Below are positions 46,018 to 56,331 of a stretch of DNA of 64,000 bases, in pieces (position 1 is the stretch's first letter; each line of letters opens with the position of its first letter). Location: contig CANIWM010000015.1 of the NCBI GenBank assembly GCA_947471505.1, positions 24,702 to 88,701 of the forward strand, given 5' to 3'. Both the position numbers and the translations under genes were made by a program. Under the pieces are notes generated by a model. The model saw nothing but the letters and a program-made list of their open reading frames with translations, was not told the DNA's origin and did not search any database. Source of the DNA: Chthoniobacteraceae bacterium. Lineage in GTDB: Bacteria; Verrucomicrobiota; Verrucomicrobiia; Chthoniobacterales; Chthoniobacteraceae.

Positions 46018-46428
46018 ATGCCAACCATCAACCAGCTCGTCCGCAAAGGACGCTCAAAGGTAGAATATAAGAGCAAGTCACCAGCTCTGAAGAATTGCCC
46101 GTTCCGACGCGGCGTGTGTCTTCAGGTCATGACCCGCACGCCCAAGAAGCCGAACTCGGCTTTGCGTAAAGTTGCGAAGGTCCGTCTCACAAACGGGATC
46201 GAAGTGATTGCCTATATTCCTGGCGAGGGGCACAACCTTCAGGAGCACAGCATCGTCCTGATTCGCGGTGGTCGTGTAAAAGATCTTCCCGGTGTCCGTT
46301 ATCATATCGTTCGTGGCACGCTCGACTCCCTCGGGGTGGAGGGTCGCCGCCGTTCACGCTCTAAGTATGGAGCGAAGCGTCCGAAGCCCGGCCAGCCTGA
46401 CGCTGCCGCTGGTAAGAAGAAGAAGTAA
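46018..46428 (+). CDS. rpsL: 30S ribosomal protein S12
   Basis: A 136-residue decoding-centre protein. The two loops that carry streptomycin-resistance sites are visible: [11 protein letters not shown] and [16 protein letters not shown]. The C-terminus has a Lys-rich tail slightly longer than in E. coli. It is the first gene of the str part of the cluster, 18 bp before rpsG. Confidence 0.97.
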   Translation: MPTINQLVRKGRSKVEYKSKSPALKNCPFRRGVCLQVMTRTPKKPNSALRKVAKVRLTNGIEVIAYIPGEGHNLQEHSIVLIRGGRVKDLPGVRYHIVRGTLDSLGVEGRRRSRSKYGAKRPKPGQPDAAAGKKKK

Positions 46429-46446
46429 ACCAATTTTCCAAGAACC

Positions 46447-46917
46447 ATGTCACGTCGTCGTCGCGTAATTCATAAAGTAGAGAAGCTGGATGCTCGTTAT
46501 GGCAGCCCATTGGTGGCTCGCCTCATCGGCACCATCATGTTGAGCGGTCAACGCTCGCTCGCCGAGCGCGTCGTCTATGCCGCTATCGAAGAGAGCCGCC
46601 AGAACAGCGAAGCAATCGACCCGCTTGAGACACTAAATAAGGCTGTCGAGAATGTTCGCCCTCGTCTTGAGACGAAGAGCCGCCGTGTCGGTGGTGCTAC
46701 TTATCAAGTCCCGATGGAAGTCGCTCCGGGCCGTGGTCAAGCACTGGCTCTCCGCTGGATTGTTACCTTCGCCCAGAAACGCAAAGGGAGCTTCAAGAAA
46801 GCTCTCGCCAACGAACTCAAGGAAGCCGCGCTCGCTCAGGGCAACGCAGTCAAGAAACGCGACGACACACACAAGATGGCGCAGGCCAACCGTGCGTTTG
46901 CTCACTTCCGATTCTAA
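46447..46917 (+). CDS. rpsG: 30S ribosomal protein S7
   Basis: A 156-residue 16S rRNA-binding assembly protein of the small-subunit head. The N-terminal basic MSRRRRV and the conserved MLSGQRSLAERVVYAA and KSRRVGGATYQVP stretches are present. It lies in normal str order between rpsL and fusA. Confidence 0.97.
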   Translation: MSRRRRVIHKVEKLDARYGSPLVARLIGTIMLSGQRSLAERVVYAAIEESRQNSEAIDPLETLNKAVENVRPRLETKSRRVGGATYQVPMEVAPGRGQALALRWIVTFAQKRKGSFKKALANELKEAALAQGNAVKKRDDTHKMAQANRAFAHFRF

Positions 46918-46944
46918 ATTTTACTCCTCTCGACGTAGTTAAGA

Positions 46945-49095
46945 ATGTCCACCAATCTAAATAGTCCAGACCGCGCATACCCCCTTGAAAAGACGCGGAA
47001 CATCGGTATCGCCGCTCACATTGATGCAGGCAAGACCACGCTGACCGAGCGTATCCTTTTTTACACCGGCATGATCCACAAGATCGGCGAAGTGCATGAG
47101 GGAACGACCGTGACGGACTGGATGGAGCAAGAGCGTGAGCGTGGTATTACAATTACCTCGGCAGCGACGACTTGCTTTTGGGAGCAGAAGAAGCACGAAG
47201 GTGTCGTGAAGCTCTTCCAGAACCAGAAGATGCGTATCAACATCATCGACACTCCCGGTCACGTTGATTTCACGGCGGAAGTGGAGCGTTCGCTCCGCGT
47301 GCTCGACGGTGCAATCGCAGTGTTCTGTGGTGTGGCGGGTGTGCAGCCGCAATCCGAGACCGTCTGGCGCCAGGCTACGAAGTATGGTGTGCCTCGCGTC
47401 GCGTTCGTCAATAAGATGGACCGCACGGGTGCAAATTTCGCGAACGCTATCAATGATATGCGCAACAAGCTCAAGGCGAATGCCTGGCCGGTGCTCATCC
47501 CGATTGGCGCAGAAGACCAACTCAAGGGTCAGTATGATGTCATCAATCGCAAGTCGATTATCTACGTCGATGACGCTTCGATGGGCTCGAAATTTGATGT
47601 AGTGGAACCTGATGAAGCAGGAATGGCAATCATCGAAGAAGCTCGTGAAGAGCTGATCGCCGCACTTTGCGACATTGATGACGAGATGGGAACAGCTTTC
47701 CTCGAAGAGAAGCCGATCTCGATTGAGATGATTAAGTTCGCCATTCGTCGCCAGACGATTGCCAATCGCTTCATTCCTGTAGTCGGGGGCTCGGCCTTCA
47801 AGAATAAAGGCGTCCAGTTCTTGGTGGATGCAGTGATCGATTTCCTTCCTTCGCCTATCGAAATTCCAGCGCAAGAAGGTCATAACCCTGACAATCTTGA
47901 AGAGAAAATCGAGACTCCTCCGGATGACAATGCGAAGTTCATCGGCTTGGCATTCAAGCTTTGGAGCGACCCGTTTGTTGGAAAGCTCGTCTTTTTCCGC
48001 GTGTATCGCGGAAAACTCTCGAAGGGCGACACCATTTACAACCCGCGCACTCGTAAGCGTGACCGCGTCAGCCGAATCATCCAGATTCAGGCCGATAAGC
48101 GGGAAGACATTGATACTTGCTACTCGGGAGATATCGCGGCCATCGTTGGTCTGCGTAATATCACTACGGGCGACACACTTTGTGATGAAGATGTCGAAAT
48201 CATGCTCGAACCACCGTCCTTCCCGGACCCGGTTATCAGCATGTCGGTCGAGCCTAAGACCAAGGTTGACCAAGAAAAGATGTCGATGGCGCTGGGCCGC
48301 CTCTCTGAAGAAGACCCGACATTCCGGGTGTTCACCAACGAAGAGACCGGTCAAACCATTATCGCCGGAATGGGCGAGCTTCACCTCGAAATCATTCGTG
48401 ACCGTCTGATGCGCGAGTTTAAAGTAGAAGCCAACTCGGGCAAACCACAGATTGCCTACCGCGAAACTTGCACCAAAGCGGCGCACGGAGTCGGCAAGCT
48501 CATCAAGCAATCGGGTGGACGCGGTCAATACGGCCACGTGGAAGTGGATATTCGCCCAGCCGAGCGCGGCAAGGGACACACAGTTGAGAGCAAAGTAGTC
48601 GGCGGAACGATCCCGAAAGACTACATCCCGGCCTGCAAAAAAGGCATCGAGGAAGCTCTGCTCAACGGCATTCTTGGCGGATACCCCGTCATTGACCTCG
48701 AAGTGGACATCGTTTTCGGAAGCTACCACGACGTTGATTCCAACGAAATGGCATTCAAGATGGCCGCCATCTTCGCCATGAAAGACGCTTTCAAAAACGG
48801 CAACTCCATCCTTCTTGAGCCAATCATGAAGGTCGAGAACGTCACCCCCGAAGACTATCAAGGTGACATCATGGGCGACCTCAACCGCCGCCGTGGAATC
48901 ATCAAGGGAATGGAAACCAAGCTCGGCTTGTGCAACATCAATGCAGATGTGCCACTCGCGGAAATGTTTGGTTACTCTACCGCAATTCGTTCGCTCTCCA
49001 AAGGTCGCAGCTCCTACACAATGGAGCCCTCGCACTTCGAGCAAGTGCCGGAGAACGTCAAAGCCGCAGTGCTCGACACGAAAGGCAAACACTAA
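46945..49095 (+). CDS. fusA: Elongation factor G
   Basis: A 716-residue translocase GTPase. The G1 motif [17 protein letters not shown] (G3) and NKMD (G4) are clear, followed by domains II to V with GMGELHLEI and the domain [11 protein letters not shown]. Following rpsG, it is the last str gene before rpsJ; tuf is absent from its usual place here. A 711-residue antisense frame is a codon-composition artefact. Confidence 0.97.
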   Translation: MSTNLNSPDRAYPLEKTRNIGIAAHIDAGKTTLTERILFYTGMIHKIGEVHEGTTVTDWMEQERERGITITSAATTCFWEQKKHEGVVKLFQNQKMRINIIDTPGHVDFTAEVERSLRVLDGAIAVFCGVAGVQPQSETVWRQATKYGVPRVAFVNKMDRTGANFANAINDMRNKLKANAWPVLIPIGAEDQLKGQYDVINRKSIIYVDDASMGSKFDVVEPDEAGMAIIEEAREELIAALCDIDDEMGTAFLEEKPISIEMIKFAIRRQTIANRFIPVVGGSAFKNKGVQFLVDAVIDFLPSPIEIPAQEGHNPDNLEEKIETPPDDNAKFIGLAFKLWSDPFVGKLVFFRVYRGKLSKGDTIYNPRTRKRDRVSRIIQIQADKREDIDTCYSGDIAAIVGLRNITTGDTLCDEDVEIMLEPPSFPDPVISMSVEPKTKVDQEKMSMALGRLSEEDPTFRVFTNEETGQTIIAGMGELHLEIIRDRLMREFKVEANSGKPQIAYRETCTKAAHGVGKLIKQSGGRGQYGHVEVDIRPAERGKGHTVESKVVGGTIPKDYIPACKKGIEEALLNGILGGYPVIDLEVDIVFGSYHDVDSNEMAFKMAAIFAMKDAFKNGNSILLEPIMKVENVTPEDYQGDIMGDLNRRRGIIKGMETKLGLCNINADVPLAEMFGYSTAIRSLSKGRSSYTMEPSHFEQVPENVKAAVLDTKGKH

Positions 49096-49104
49096 CTAAT
49101 CGCC

Positions 49105-49413
49105 ATGACAGGACAACGTATTCGTATTCGTCTAAAGGCTTTCGACAGTCGCGTGCTTGATGCTTCAAGCGCCGACATCGTCGAAACAGCAAAACGCACC
49201 GGCGCTCGCGTCGCCGGGCCCATTCCACTACCAACTCGCGTCGAGAAGTTCACCGTGAACCGCTCGCCCCATGTTGATAAGAAGAGCATGGATCAATTTG
49301 AAATCCGCACACACAAACGCCTGCTCGACATCATCGAGCCAACGGCGAAGACCGTTGATGAACTCCGTAAGCTAAATTTGCCAGCGGGCGTCGATATCAC
49401 GATTAAGATTTGA
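49105..49413 (+). CDS. rpsJ: 30S ribosomal protein S10
   Basis: A 102-residue protein of the small-subunit head, also the NusG partner NusE. RIRLKAFD at the start and HKRLLDI in the middle are characteristic. It begins 9 bp after fusA, so str and S10 units are joined without tuf between them. Confidence 0.97.
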   Translation: MTGQRIRIRLKAFDSRVLDASSADIVETAKRTGARVAGPIPLPTRVEKFTVNRSPHVDKKSMDQFEIRTHKRLLDIIEPTAKTVDELRKLNLPAGVDITIKI

Positions 49414-49420
49414 GGAACCA

Positions 49421-50068
49421 ATGAAAATCGGACTTTTAGGTAAAAAACTGGGCATGACCCGAATCTATGATAGTAAAGGCGTGATTACGCCCGTAACTGT
49501 CATCGAAGCAGGTGGCATTACTCTTCTCCAAAAGAAGACTATCGAAAAAGACGGCTACGTCGCCGCGAAGGTAGGCTTTGATTCGCAGAAGGAAAGCCGC
49601 GTCAATAAGGCGGAACTCGGAGTCTTCAAAAAGGCAGGCAGCGAGCCGAAAAAGCGTGTCAAGGAATTTCGCCTCCCGGACGACGCGGTCCTTGAAGATT
49701 CTGTGGACCTCACAGTGAAGCAGTTCGCAGCCGGCGATATTGTCGATGTGATCGGACAAAGCAAGGGACACGGTTTTCAGGGTGTTGTCGCGCGATTCCG
49801 AATGGCGGGACAGCCTGCTTCGCACGGTTCGATGATGCACCGCCGTAACGGCGCAATCGGAAATCGTTCTACTCCTGGTCGTGTCTGGAAGAATATGGGA
49901 ATGCCTGGTCACATGGGCGATGATCGTATCACTGTGCAGAATCTGCGCGTAGTTGCAGTCCGCGAAGAAGAAGGTGTTATCCTCATTAGCGGTGCAATCC
50001 CCGGAAAACCAGGCAGTTACGTCGTGGTCCGCCCTGCCAAGAAAGTCAAAAAGGAGATCGCTAAATAA
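49421..50068 (+). CDS. rplC: 50S ribosomal protein L3
   Basis: A 215-residue core protein near the peptidyl-transferase centre. The glutamine-containing loop GQPASHGSMMHRR and the segment GRVWKNMGMPGHMG are seen. Preceded by GAGGAACCA. The stop overlaps the rplD start by one base (TAATG), indicating coupling. Confidence 0.97.
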   Translation: MKIGLLGKKLGMTRIYDSKGVITPVTVIEAGGITLLQKKTIEKDGYVAAKVGFDSQKESRVNKAELGVFKKAGSEPKKRVKEFRLPDDAVLEDSVDLTVKQFAAGDIVDVIGQSKGHGFQGVVARFRMAGQPASHGSMMHRRNGAIGNRSTPGRVWKNMGMPGHMGDDRITVQNLRVVAVREEEGVILISGAIPGKPGSYVVVRPAKKVKKEIAK

Positions 50069-50679
50069 TGAGCGCAACAATTTTAACTGTCGAAGCCGCG
50101 AAAGCTGCGAACATTGAGATCATTCTCAACGGAAAATACACCCAAGCAGTCCACGAAACGGTCGTCGCACTCCGCGCCAACCGCCGCAGCGGAACCGCCA
50201 GCGTGAAAACGACGGCTACCGTAAACGGAAGTGGAGCAAAGCCTTGGAAGCAAAAGGGGACAGGTCGCGCACGCGCCGGTTCCCGCCAGAGCCCAATCTG
50301 GCGTGGAGGTGGTGTCGTTTTTGGCCCACATCCCCGTGATTACTCAAAGAAAGTCTCGAAAAAGACTAAGCGTGTTGCTCTTCGAAAAGCCCTGAGCGCC
50401 CGGATCATTTCGGGAGATGTCTTCGTCGTCCCCACTTTTTCGACACCCTCGCCGCGAACCAAGGACTTTATTGCCACAATCGGCGCGATCTCCACAGAGC
50501 CAAAAACCTTAGTCATTGGAACTGGTTTTGACGACAATACAAAATTGGCTGCTCGAAACATCCAGAAGACCCAACTCATCACAAGCGCGGACGTCAACAC
50601 TGAGCATCTTCTCCTCTATAAGAAGATTATCGTGACGAACGACGCACTCACACAACTTGCGGAGCGTATCAATAAATGA
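50068..50679 (+). CDS. rplD: 50S ribosomal protein L4
   Basis: A 203-residue exit-tunnel protein. The extended loop has KPWKQKGTGRARAGSRQSP and the tunnel-facing GGGVVFGP. In enterobacteria L4 represses its own operon; that control is not established here. The stop overlaps rplW by 4 bp. Confidence 0.96.
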   Translation: MSATILTVEAAKAANIEIILNGKYTQAVHETVVALRANRRSGTASVKTTATVNGSGAKPWKQKGTGRARAGSRQSPIWRGGGVVFGPHPRDYSKKVSKKTKRVALRKALSARIISGDVFVVPTFSTPSPRTKDFIATIGAISTEPKTLVIGTGFDDNTKLAARNIQKTQLITSADVNTEHLLLYKKIIVTNDALTQLAERINK

Positions 50680-50960
50680 ACGAGCCTTACGACATCATCA
50701 AGACAGTTCACCTGACCGAAAAGGCGTCCATTCTCTCTGAGACGGACAACCAGTACGTGTTTAAGGTGAAATTGACTGCCAATAAAGTCCAGATTCGCCA
50801 AGCGATTGAGAAGCTTTTTAAAAAGAAGGTAGTTCGAGTGAACACCTGCCGAGTTGGCGGGAAAGCCAAAAAAGGCCGCACACAGCATCCCGGTCGCACA
50901 AGCAACTGGAAAAAAGCAATCGTGACGCTCGCCAAAGGCGACAAAATCGAACTCGTATAA
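50676..50960 (+). CDS. rplW: 50S ribosomal protein L23
   Basis: A 94-residue protein at the tunnel exit, the docking site of trigger factor (encoded here at 15.7-17.0 kb). It contains LTEKASIL and the loop GKAKKGRTQHPGRTSNWKKA. It overlaps rplD by 4 bp (ATGA). Confidence 0.96.
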   Translation: MNEPYDIIKTVHLTEKASILSETDNQYVFKVKLTANKVQIRQAIEKLFKKKVVRVNTCRVGGKAKKGRTQHPGRTSNWKKAIVTLAKGDKIELV

Positions 50961-50972
50961 CTTAGGAGCAAT

Positions 50973-51824
50973 ATGGGACTCAAAACATTCCGACCGCTTA
51001 CACCCACTAATCGCTTTAAACTGCTTCCTGATTTCGCTGAAATCACGAAGAAAAAGCCCGAGAAGTCGCTTGTAGAAGCTAAACCAAAAACTGGAGGCCG
51101 TAACAACCGGGGCCGTATTACAACCCGCCACGTAGGTGGAGGTCATAAACAGAAATACCGCATTATTGACTTCAAGCGTAAAACCGTTGGTGTTGCCAAC
51201 GTAATCGCGATTGAGTATGATCCAAACCGTACTTGCCGGATTGCACTCATTGAATACGTGGATAAAGTTCGGGCCTACATTTTAGCGCCTGTCGGACTCA
51301 CGGTTGGGATGAAGGTCTCAGCGGGCTCGGGTAGCGAGCCGAAAGTCGGCAATGCGCTTCCCCTTTCCGAGATTCCTCTGGGTGTCGCTCTACACAATGT
51401 AGAACTGCAACCTGGACGAGGTGGCCAGATGGCGCGAAGCGCGGGTGCGCAAGTTATTTTGAACAACCGTGAAGGCGATTACGCATTACTCAAAATGCCG
51501 TCGGGCGAAATCCGGAAAGTCCACGTCACGTGCAAGGCGACGATTGGGCAAGTTGGGAATGTCGAGCACATGAACGTGAGTTCTGGCAAAGCCGGGCGTA
51601 CCCGCTGGCAGGGTGTTCGCCCCACTGTTCGCGGAATGGTAATGAATCCAGTCGACCATCCGATGGGTGGTGGACAGGGAAAATCTAAAGGTGGTGGCGG
51701 ACGTCACCATCCGATGTCGCCTTGGGGCCAACTGGCGAAGGGCTTTAAAACCCGCCGCAAGCACAAGCCGAGCGACAAATTCATCGTCCAACGCAAAAAC
51801 TCCACGAAGAAAGCATCACTGTAA
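50973..51824 (+). CDS. rplB: 50S ribosomal protein L2
   Basis: A 283-residue protein needed for peptidyl-transferase activity. The C-terminal [17 protein letters not shown] contains the conserved histidine. The gene has an AGGAG Shine-Dalgarno sequence 6 bp before the start. A slightly longer C-terminus is basic. Confidence 0.97.
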   Translation: MGLKTFRPLTPTNRFKLLPDFAEITKKKPEKSLVEAKPKTGGRNNRGRITTRHVGGGHKQKYRIIDFKRKTVGVANVIAIEYDPNRTCRIALIEYVDKVRAYILAPVGLTVGMKVSAGSGSEPKVGNALPLSEIPLGVALHNVELQPGRGGQMARSAGAQVILNNREGDYALLKMPSGEIRKVHVTCKATIGQVGNVEHMNVSSGKAGRTRWQGVRPTVRGMVMNPVDHPMGGGQGKSKGGGGRHHPMSPWGQLAKGFKTRRKHKPSDKFIVQRKNSTKKASL

Positions 51825-51827
51825 TTT

Positions 51828-52106
51828 ATGGGACGCAGCCTCAAGAAAGGACCCTTCATCGACCAGCATCTGCTCGAGAAGATCGATAAAATCACCGCAA
51901 GTGGGAGTAAAAAGCCGATCAAAACTTGGTCGCGCCGCTCCACAATTATTCCCGATTTTGTCGGGCATACATTCCTCGTTCATAACGGGAAGGTTTTCAA
52001 CTCGGTGTTTGTTACCGAAAACATGGTGGGGCACAAGCTTGGAGAGTTCTCGCCAACGCGGATCTTTAAGAAGCATGGAGCTCACACGGCTAAAGTAGCC
52101 AAATAG
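51828..52106 (+). CDS. rpsS: 30S ribosomal protein S19
   Basis: A 92-residue head protein: [12 protein letters not shown] at the start, [20 protein letters not shown] in the middle, and a [13 protein letters not shown] end. It is followed by an unusual non-ribosomal gene rather than rplV. Confidence 0.97.
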   Translation: MGRSLKKGPFIDQHLLEKIDKITASGSKKPIKTWSRRSTIIPDFVGHTFLVHNGKVFNSVFVTENMVGHKLGEFSPTRIFKKHGAHTAKVAK

Positions 52107-52136
52107 TGTTTTTAGTGGCAGTTTGGACGCAAAAAA

Positions 52137-52913
52137 ATGCACGCCAAACATGCAGTTGCAGTATTCATTTTAGGTTTTGCCTTTGGCGGACCCGTCGCGT
52201 TAAGTGACGACAGTTCTTTGAATGATAGGAAATTAGAATCACCGGAGGGTGAGGCGATTATCGCGCTTGAAAAACTCGTAACCGACAATCGGAAACTACG
52301 GGAAGAAAACAATGACCTTAAAAAAGTTTTGGCCAATGCGGTTTCTGAGGCCGAGGTTTTTAAAAGACAGGTAGCCGACCTGTCTCTCCGAATGGAAGCG
52401 TTGGGGGCGAGTACATCGTCCCCATCAACACTTGAGCAAAGAGTGCTTCAGGCAGCAAATTCACTTGGACACGCGAGAGACGCGCAGAGCAAAATGAGCG
52501 CTGCGTTAGTTCGTATCGCGAGAGTCGCGAGCGAATTGGCAAAAAAAGCTGACCCGGAAATGAAGATTGTTCTTGAAGCGGAGCTCAAAAAAGCAGACGA
52601 AGCTCTTTTAAAGGCAGCAATTGGAGATGCTTCGCAGGAAGTTGACCCGAGTGCTGGCCAACCGCAAACCCTTCTGCAAGGCAGAGTGAGTGCGGTTAAG
52701 CCGGAGTTAGATTGTGTGGTAATCAACCTTGGAGCCAAACAGGGCGTCAAAGTTGGAATGCCATTTTCAGTGAAGCGGGGCGACAAGGAGATTGCGATTC
52801 TCCGGGTTGTGGACGCTCGGCAGTCCTTTTCAGGAACAGTGATTCAAAAGCAACTATCAGACAAAGAGCCAATCAAGCTCGGCGACACGATTACCATCGA
52901 CGCCAAATTATAA
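52137..52913 (+). CDS. Secreted coiled-coil protein inserted in the S10 operon
   Basis: A 258-residue protein of unknown function. A signal peptide (AVAVFILGFAFGGPVAL, about residues 6-22) is followed by a coiled coil (about 38-92, ENNDLKKVLANAVSEAEVFK), a second helical part (about 100-158) and a C-terminal beta domain (about 170-258) with VVINLGAKQGVKVGMPF and VVDARQSFSGTV. I have seen such a G-V-K-V-G-M-x-F domain in other Verrucomicrobiota proteins. It lies 30 bp after rpsS and 27 bp before rplV in the same direction, so it is transcribed with them. A role in envelope rather than ribosome function is an inference from the signal peptide. Confidence 0.75.
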   Translation: MHAKHAVAVFILGFAFGGPVALSDDSSLNDRKLESPEGEAIIALEKLVTDNRKLREENNDLKKVLANAVSEAEVFKRQVADLSLRMEALGASTSSPSTLEQRVLQAANSLGHARDAQSKMSAALVRIARVASELAKKADPEMKIVLEAELKKADEALLKAAIGDASQEVDPSAGQPQTLLQGRVSAVKPELDCVVINLGAKQGVKVGMPFSVKRGDKEIAILRVVDARQSFSGTVIQKQLSDKEPIKLGDTITIDAKL

Positions 52914-52940
52914 CATTTCAAACCATCCAAAATTTTACAA

Positions 52941-53360
52941 ATGGAAGTTAAAGCCATATACCGCTACGTGCGAATGAGCGCATTCAAAATGCGAGACGTG
53001 ACCCGCGAGATCCAAGGGAAAGCAGTTGCTGCTGCCCTCGACATAGTCGCGTTTAGCCCGAAGAAGGCCGCGTTTTTCGTTCAAAAGACTCTCAAGAGCG
53101 CTGTTGCTAACGCAGAAAACAATCACAACCTGCGTGCTGAGAAGCTAGTAGTTAAAGAGGCTGTGGCTGGCGAAGGTGCTACGATCAAGCGTTTTATTCC
53201 AAAGGCACGCGGAAGCGCAGGACCGATCCGAAAGCGCACCTGCCACATATACATCACCCTGACCGACGAAATCGAAATCAAAAAACGCCTGCCTAAGTCA
53301 AAAGAGAAATCCGGCGCGAAAAAGAAGGCCGCAAAACAGGCAGCAACATCAAACGAATAA
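52941..53360 (+). CDS. rplV: 50S ribosomal protein L22
   Basis: A 139-residue exit-tunnel protein with the usual FVQKTLKSAVANAENNHNL and the tunnel hairpin FIPKARGSAGPIRKRTCHI. The C-terminus carries a Lys/Ala-rich extension of about 25 residues beyond the E. coli protein. Confidence 0.96.
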   Translation: MEVKAIYRYVRMSAFKMRDVTREIQGKAVAAALDIVAFSPKKAAFFVQKTLKSAVANAENNHNLRAEKLVVKEAVAGEGATIKRFIPKARGSAGPIRKRTCHIYITLTDEIEIKKRLPKSKEKSGAKKKAAKQAATSNE

Positions 53361-53363
53361 CTC

Positions 53364-54146
53364 ATGGGCCAGAAAACCAATCCAATCGGCTTCCGACTTG
53401 CAGTCAATAAAGACTGGCGTTCCAAATGGTTCGCAACGCGCAAGGACTTTCCAATTTTCCTAGCGGGCGATATCAAGATCCGGGCATATGTTAAAGAAAA
53501 GCTGCGCTTGGCGGCAGTTTCAAAAGTCGTGATTGAGCGCGCCTGGGCCAGCATACGCGTTACAATTCATACCGCGCGGCCCGGAATCGTCATCGGACGG
53601 AAAGGTGCGGAGATCGAAACGATGACTGCTGATATTTCAAAGTTGGCTGGCGGTAAGCAGGTTAAGATCGACATTGTTGAGATTAAGAACGCAGACCTTG
53701 ACGCGCAGTTGGTTGCTGAAAACATCGCAGCGCAGATTGAGCGTCGAATTAGTTTTCGTCGTGCGATGAAAAAGACCCTGCAAATCACAATGGAGCAGGG
53801 CGCTGACGGAATCCGTATTCGTTGCGCTGGGCGTCTCGGTGGTGCAGAGATTAGCCGAGCTGAGTGGTATCGCGAAGGGAAGATCCCTTTGCACACACTA
53901 CGGGTCCCGATTGACTACGGATTTGCGGAAGCAAACACAACATACGGAAAGATCGGAATTAAATGCTGGATTTGTAAGGGTGATAAAGCGAACGAAAACA
54001 AAGAAGCCCCGGCTGGAGGGGATCAGCGTCGCGAGCGGCGTAATGACCGAAACGACCGTGGTAATGATCGGCGGGGTGGTCCACGCCGAGACGCAGCTGC
54101 AGTGACTTCTGCCGAAAGTGCCCCGGCGGAGCCCGTTCAGGCTTAA
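53364..54146 (+). CDS. rpsC: 30S ribosomal protein S3 with disordered tail
   Basis: A 260-residue protein at the mRNA entry. [11 protein letters not shown] opens it, the KH domain shows [10 protein letters not shown], and the second domain has [13 protein letters not shown]. Compared with about 220-230 residues in many bacteria, the C-terminus adds about 45 residues rich in Arg, Asn, Asp and Gly, then Ala/Glu. This tail is probably disordered. Confidence 0.96.
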   Translation: MGQKTNPIGFRLAVNKDWRSKWFATRKDFPIFLAGDIKIRAYVKEKLRLAAVSKVVIERAWASIRVTIHTARPGIVIGRKGAEIETMTADISKLAGGKQVKIDIVEIKNADLDAQLVAENIAAQIERRISFRRAMKKTLQITMEQGADGIRIRCAGRLGGAEISRAEWYREGKIPLHTLRVPIDYGFAEANTTYGKIGIKCWICKGDKANENKEAPAGGDQRRERRNDRNDRGNDRRGGPRRDAAAVTSAESAPAEPVQA

Positions 54147-54170
54147 CTTTAATTTAGGAGGAAACAATTT

Positions 54171-54584
54171 ATGCCTTTGATGCCAAAACGAGTGAAGTAC
54201 CGGAAAACCCAGCGCGGTAGCCGGGCCGGAGTAGCAACTCGCACCGTTAATCTCGATTACGGAGTCTTCGGACTTCAGACACTTGAGCGCGCTTGGATTA
54301 CTAATACGCAAATTGAAGCCGCACGGGTTGCAATGACGCGTAACATGAAACGAAAAGGAAAGCTCTGGATTCGAATATTTCCCGATAAATCGGTTACTGC
54401 CCGTCCGCCTGAAACTCGAATGGGAAAAGGCAAAGGCCAACCCGAGTATTGGGTCGCGACGATTCGCCCAGGAAATATTTTGTTCGAGGTCGATGGTATT
54501 CCTGAGAGCCTTGCGCGTGAGTCGTTTCGACTCGCGGCTGATAAACTACCAGTGCGGACAAAATTCCTAACACGGAACAGCTAG
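54171..54584 (+). CDS. rplP: 50S ribosomal protein L16
   Basis: A 137-residue protein near the A-site tRNA. It opens with the basic [16 protein letters not shown] and has [16 protein letters not shown] [19 protein letters not shown]. The Shine-Dalgarno TAGGAGGAAACA is the strongest in the cluster. Confidence 0.96.
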   Translation: MPLMPKRVKYRKTQRGSRAGVATRTVNLDYGVFGLQTLERAWITNTQIEAARVAMTRNMKRKGKLWIRIFPDKSVTARPPETRMGKGKGQPEYWVATIRPGNILFEVDGIPESLARESFRLAADKLPVRTKFLTRNS

Positions 54585-54593
54585 AATAAGCTC

Positions 54594-54797
54594 ATGAAGA
54601 TCAAAGAAATCCGAGAACTTACGCCAGATGAATTGCGCTCCAGAAAGCGCGAACTTCGAGAGCAGATTTTCCATCTCCGCCTGCAACAGGCGAGTGGGCA
54701 ATTAGAGAAACCGAGTGAACTTCGTTCGCTGCGACGTGAAATCGCACGCATTGAGACAGTTCTTACACAAAAGAATCAACCGGCCGTAGTCAATTAA
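54594..54797 (+). CDS. rpmC: 50S ribosomal protein L29
   Basis: A 67-residue helical hairpin protein at the tunnel exit. MKIKEIRELTPDEL and LRREIARIETVL are family features. It lies 9 bp after rplP and 9 bp before rpsQ. Confidence 0.94.
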   Translation: MKIKEIRELTPDELRSRKRELREQIFHLRLQQASGQLEKPSELRSLRREIARIETVLTQKNQPAVVN

Positions 54798-54806
54798 TTT
54801 AATATA

Positions 54807-55091
54807 ATGAGCGAACCCGCTACTATTGAAGCTGCGCCTGCAGTTGACCGTAACCTGAGAAAAACCCGCGTCGGAACGGTAGTATCCAACAAGATGTCTA
54901 AGACGATCGTTGTGAAAACAACGACCCGCGTGCCTCATCCGAAGTTCGGGAAAATCGTCCAGCACATCAAGAAATTTTATGCCCATGATGAAGAAGGGAA
55001 AGCCCAACCGGGTGACCTCGTTCGCATCATGGAGACACGCCCACTAAGTAAAATGAAGTGCTGGCGACTCGTCGAAATCCTTAAACACTGA
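54807..55091 (+). CDS. rpsQ: 30S ribosomal protein S17
   Basis: A 94-residue OB-fold rRNA-binding protein. [20 protein letters not shown] and [16 protein letters not shown] are conserved. The N-terminus has about 15 extra residues rich in Ala and Glu. Confidence 0.95.
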   Translation: MSEPATIEAAPAVDRNLRKTRVGTVVSNKMSKTIVVKTTTRVPHPKFGKIVQHIKKFYAHDEEGKAQPGDLVRIMETRPLSKMKCWRLVEILKH

Positions 55092-55098
55092 TTTAATA

Positions 55099-55464
55099 AT
55101 GCTTCAAATTCGCACAAGACTTGATGTCGCCGATAATACCGGTGCACGGATGGCAAAAATGATTGGAGTGATCGGAAAGCCGACGCTGATTGCTCATGTC
55201 GGAGATATCATCACCGCGCATATTCGGGAAGCCCAATCGGGCGGAACCGTTAAAAAGGGTGAGGTTGTTCGCGCTGTTGTGGTTCGCACAAAAAAACCCC
55301 TCCGCCGCGAGGACGGGGGTTACCTACGTTTCGACAGCAACGCAATCGTCATCATCGACAAGGATAATAATCCGAAAGGCACTCGTATTTTCGGGCCAGT
55401 TGCTCGCGAACTTCGTGAGAACGGCTTTATGAAGATTATCTCGCTCGCACCGGAGGTTCTTTAA
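55099..55464 (+). CDS. rplN: 50S ribosomal protein L14
   Basis: A 121-residue protein at the subunit interface; [17 protein letters not shown] and [12 protein letters not shown] are diagnostic. It opens the spc part of the cluster, 7 bp after rpsQ, with no promoter-sized gap, so S10 and spc are fused. Confidence 0.96.
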   Translation: MLQIRTRLDVADNTGARMAKMIGVIGKPTLIAHVGDIITAHIREAQSGGTVKKGEVVRAVVVRTKKPLRREDGGYLRFDSNAIVIIDKDNNPKGTRIFGPVARELRENGFMKIISLAPEVL

Positions 55465-55467
55465 GTC

Positions 55468-55728
55468 ATGGCAAATCGTCCAACATTTCACGTCAAAAAG
55501 GGAGATTCCGTTCAAGTGATTAGTGGAAATCACAAGGGCGCAACAGGTAAGATACTTGCCGTTCTGCCGAAAAAATCCCAAGTCCTAGTCGAAGGTGTGC
55601 GAATTATTAAAAAGCACACGAAAAAGAGTCAGGATAATCCAAACGGAGCCATCCTCGAAGTCGAGGGGCCGCTTCACATTTCCAACGTCAAGCTCATTGA
55701 AACAGGAGCAGACAAAGCCAAAAAGTAG
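55468..55728 (+). CDS. rplX: 50S ribosomal protein L24
   Basis: An 86-residue assembly-initiator protein with a KOW motif (KKGDSVQVISGNHKGATG). The length is on the short side for bacterial L24. It follows rplN by 3 bp. Confidence 0.95.
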   Translation: MANRPTFHVKKGDSVQVISGNHKGATGKILAVLPKKSQVLVEGVRIIKKHTKKSQDNPNGAILEVEGPLHISNVKLIETGADKAKK

Positions 55729-55731
55729 TAT

Positions 55732-56322
55732 ATGGCATCAGCACTTTTAGAAGAATACAAATCGAAAATCATCCCGGCGCTAAAGGCGTCGCATGGTTAC
55801 AAAAACGTTCACCAGGTTCCGAAGGTCACGAAAGTGGTTGTGAACACGTGTATCAACGCTGGGCTTTCAGATTACAAGCAGGCCCTCGAGGACGCCAAGA
55901 ATGAGCTTTCGACGATCACTGGACAAAAGCCGGCCGAGACTCGGTCGAAGAAGAGCATCGCAAACTTCAAACTTCGTGAAAATCAAGCGATTGGCGCGAA
56001 AGTGACGCTGCGCGGTAAGCAGATGTATGAGTTTCTTGAACGCCTCATTAAGACCGCGCTGCCCCGAATCCGCGACTTTCGCGGTGTTTCGACGCGTGCA
56101 TTTGACGGCAACGGTAACTACACTCTCGGAGTGGCAGATCAGTCAATTTTTCCCGAAATCGAACTAGACAAAATCAAAAGAACCATCGGTTTTGACGTAT
56201 GTATCGTTACAACCGCAAAAACAAACGCAGAAGCAAAAAGTCTTCTGATGGAAATGGGGATGCCTTTCAGCGACAAGGGGCGCAAGCCCAAGGCAGAGGC
56301 AACTGTTGCACCCGCAGCGTAA
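55732..56322 (+). CDS. rplE: 50S ribosomal protein L5
   Basis: A 196-residue 5S rRNA-binding protein; KVVVNTCINAG, GQKPAETRSKKSIANFKLRE and RDFRGVSTRAFDGNGNY are typical. It is followed directly by rpsH 9 bp later, with no rpsN in the usual place. Confidence 0.96.
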   Translation: MASALLEEYKSKIIPALKASHGYKNVHQVPKVTKVVVNTCINAGLSDYKQALEDAKNELSTITGQKPAETRSKKSIANFKLRENQAIGAKVTLRGKQMYEFLERLIKTALPRIRDFRGVSTRAFDGNGNYTLGVADQSIFPEIELDKIKRTIGFDVCIVTTAKTNAEAKSLLMEMGMPFSDKGRKPKAEATVAPAA

Positions 56323-56331
56323 TTCAATACA

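Noticed and set aside
46957..49092. A 711-residue open frame antisense to fusA
   Set aside because: It mirrors the codons of fusA, has no start signal or known motif, and lies inside an essential conserved gene.
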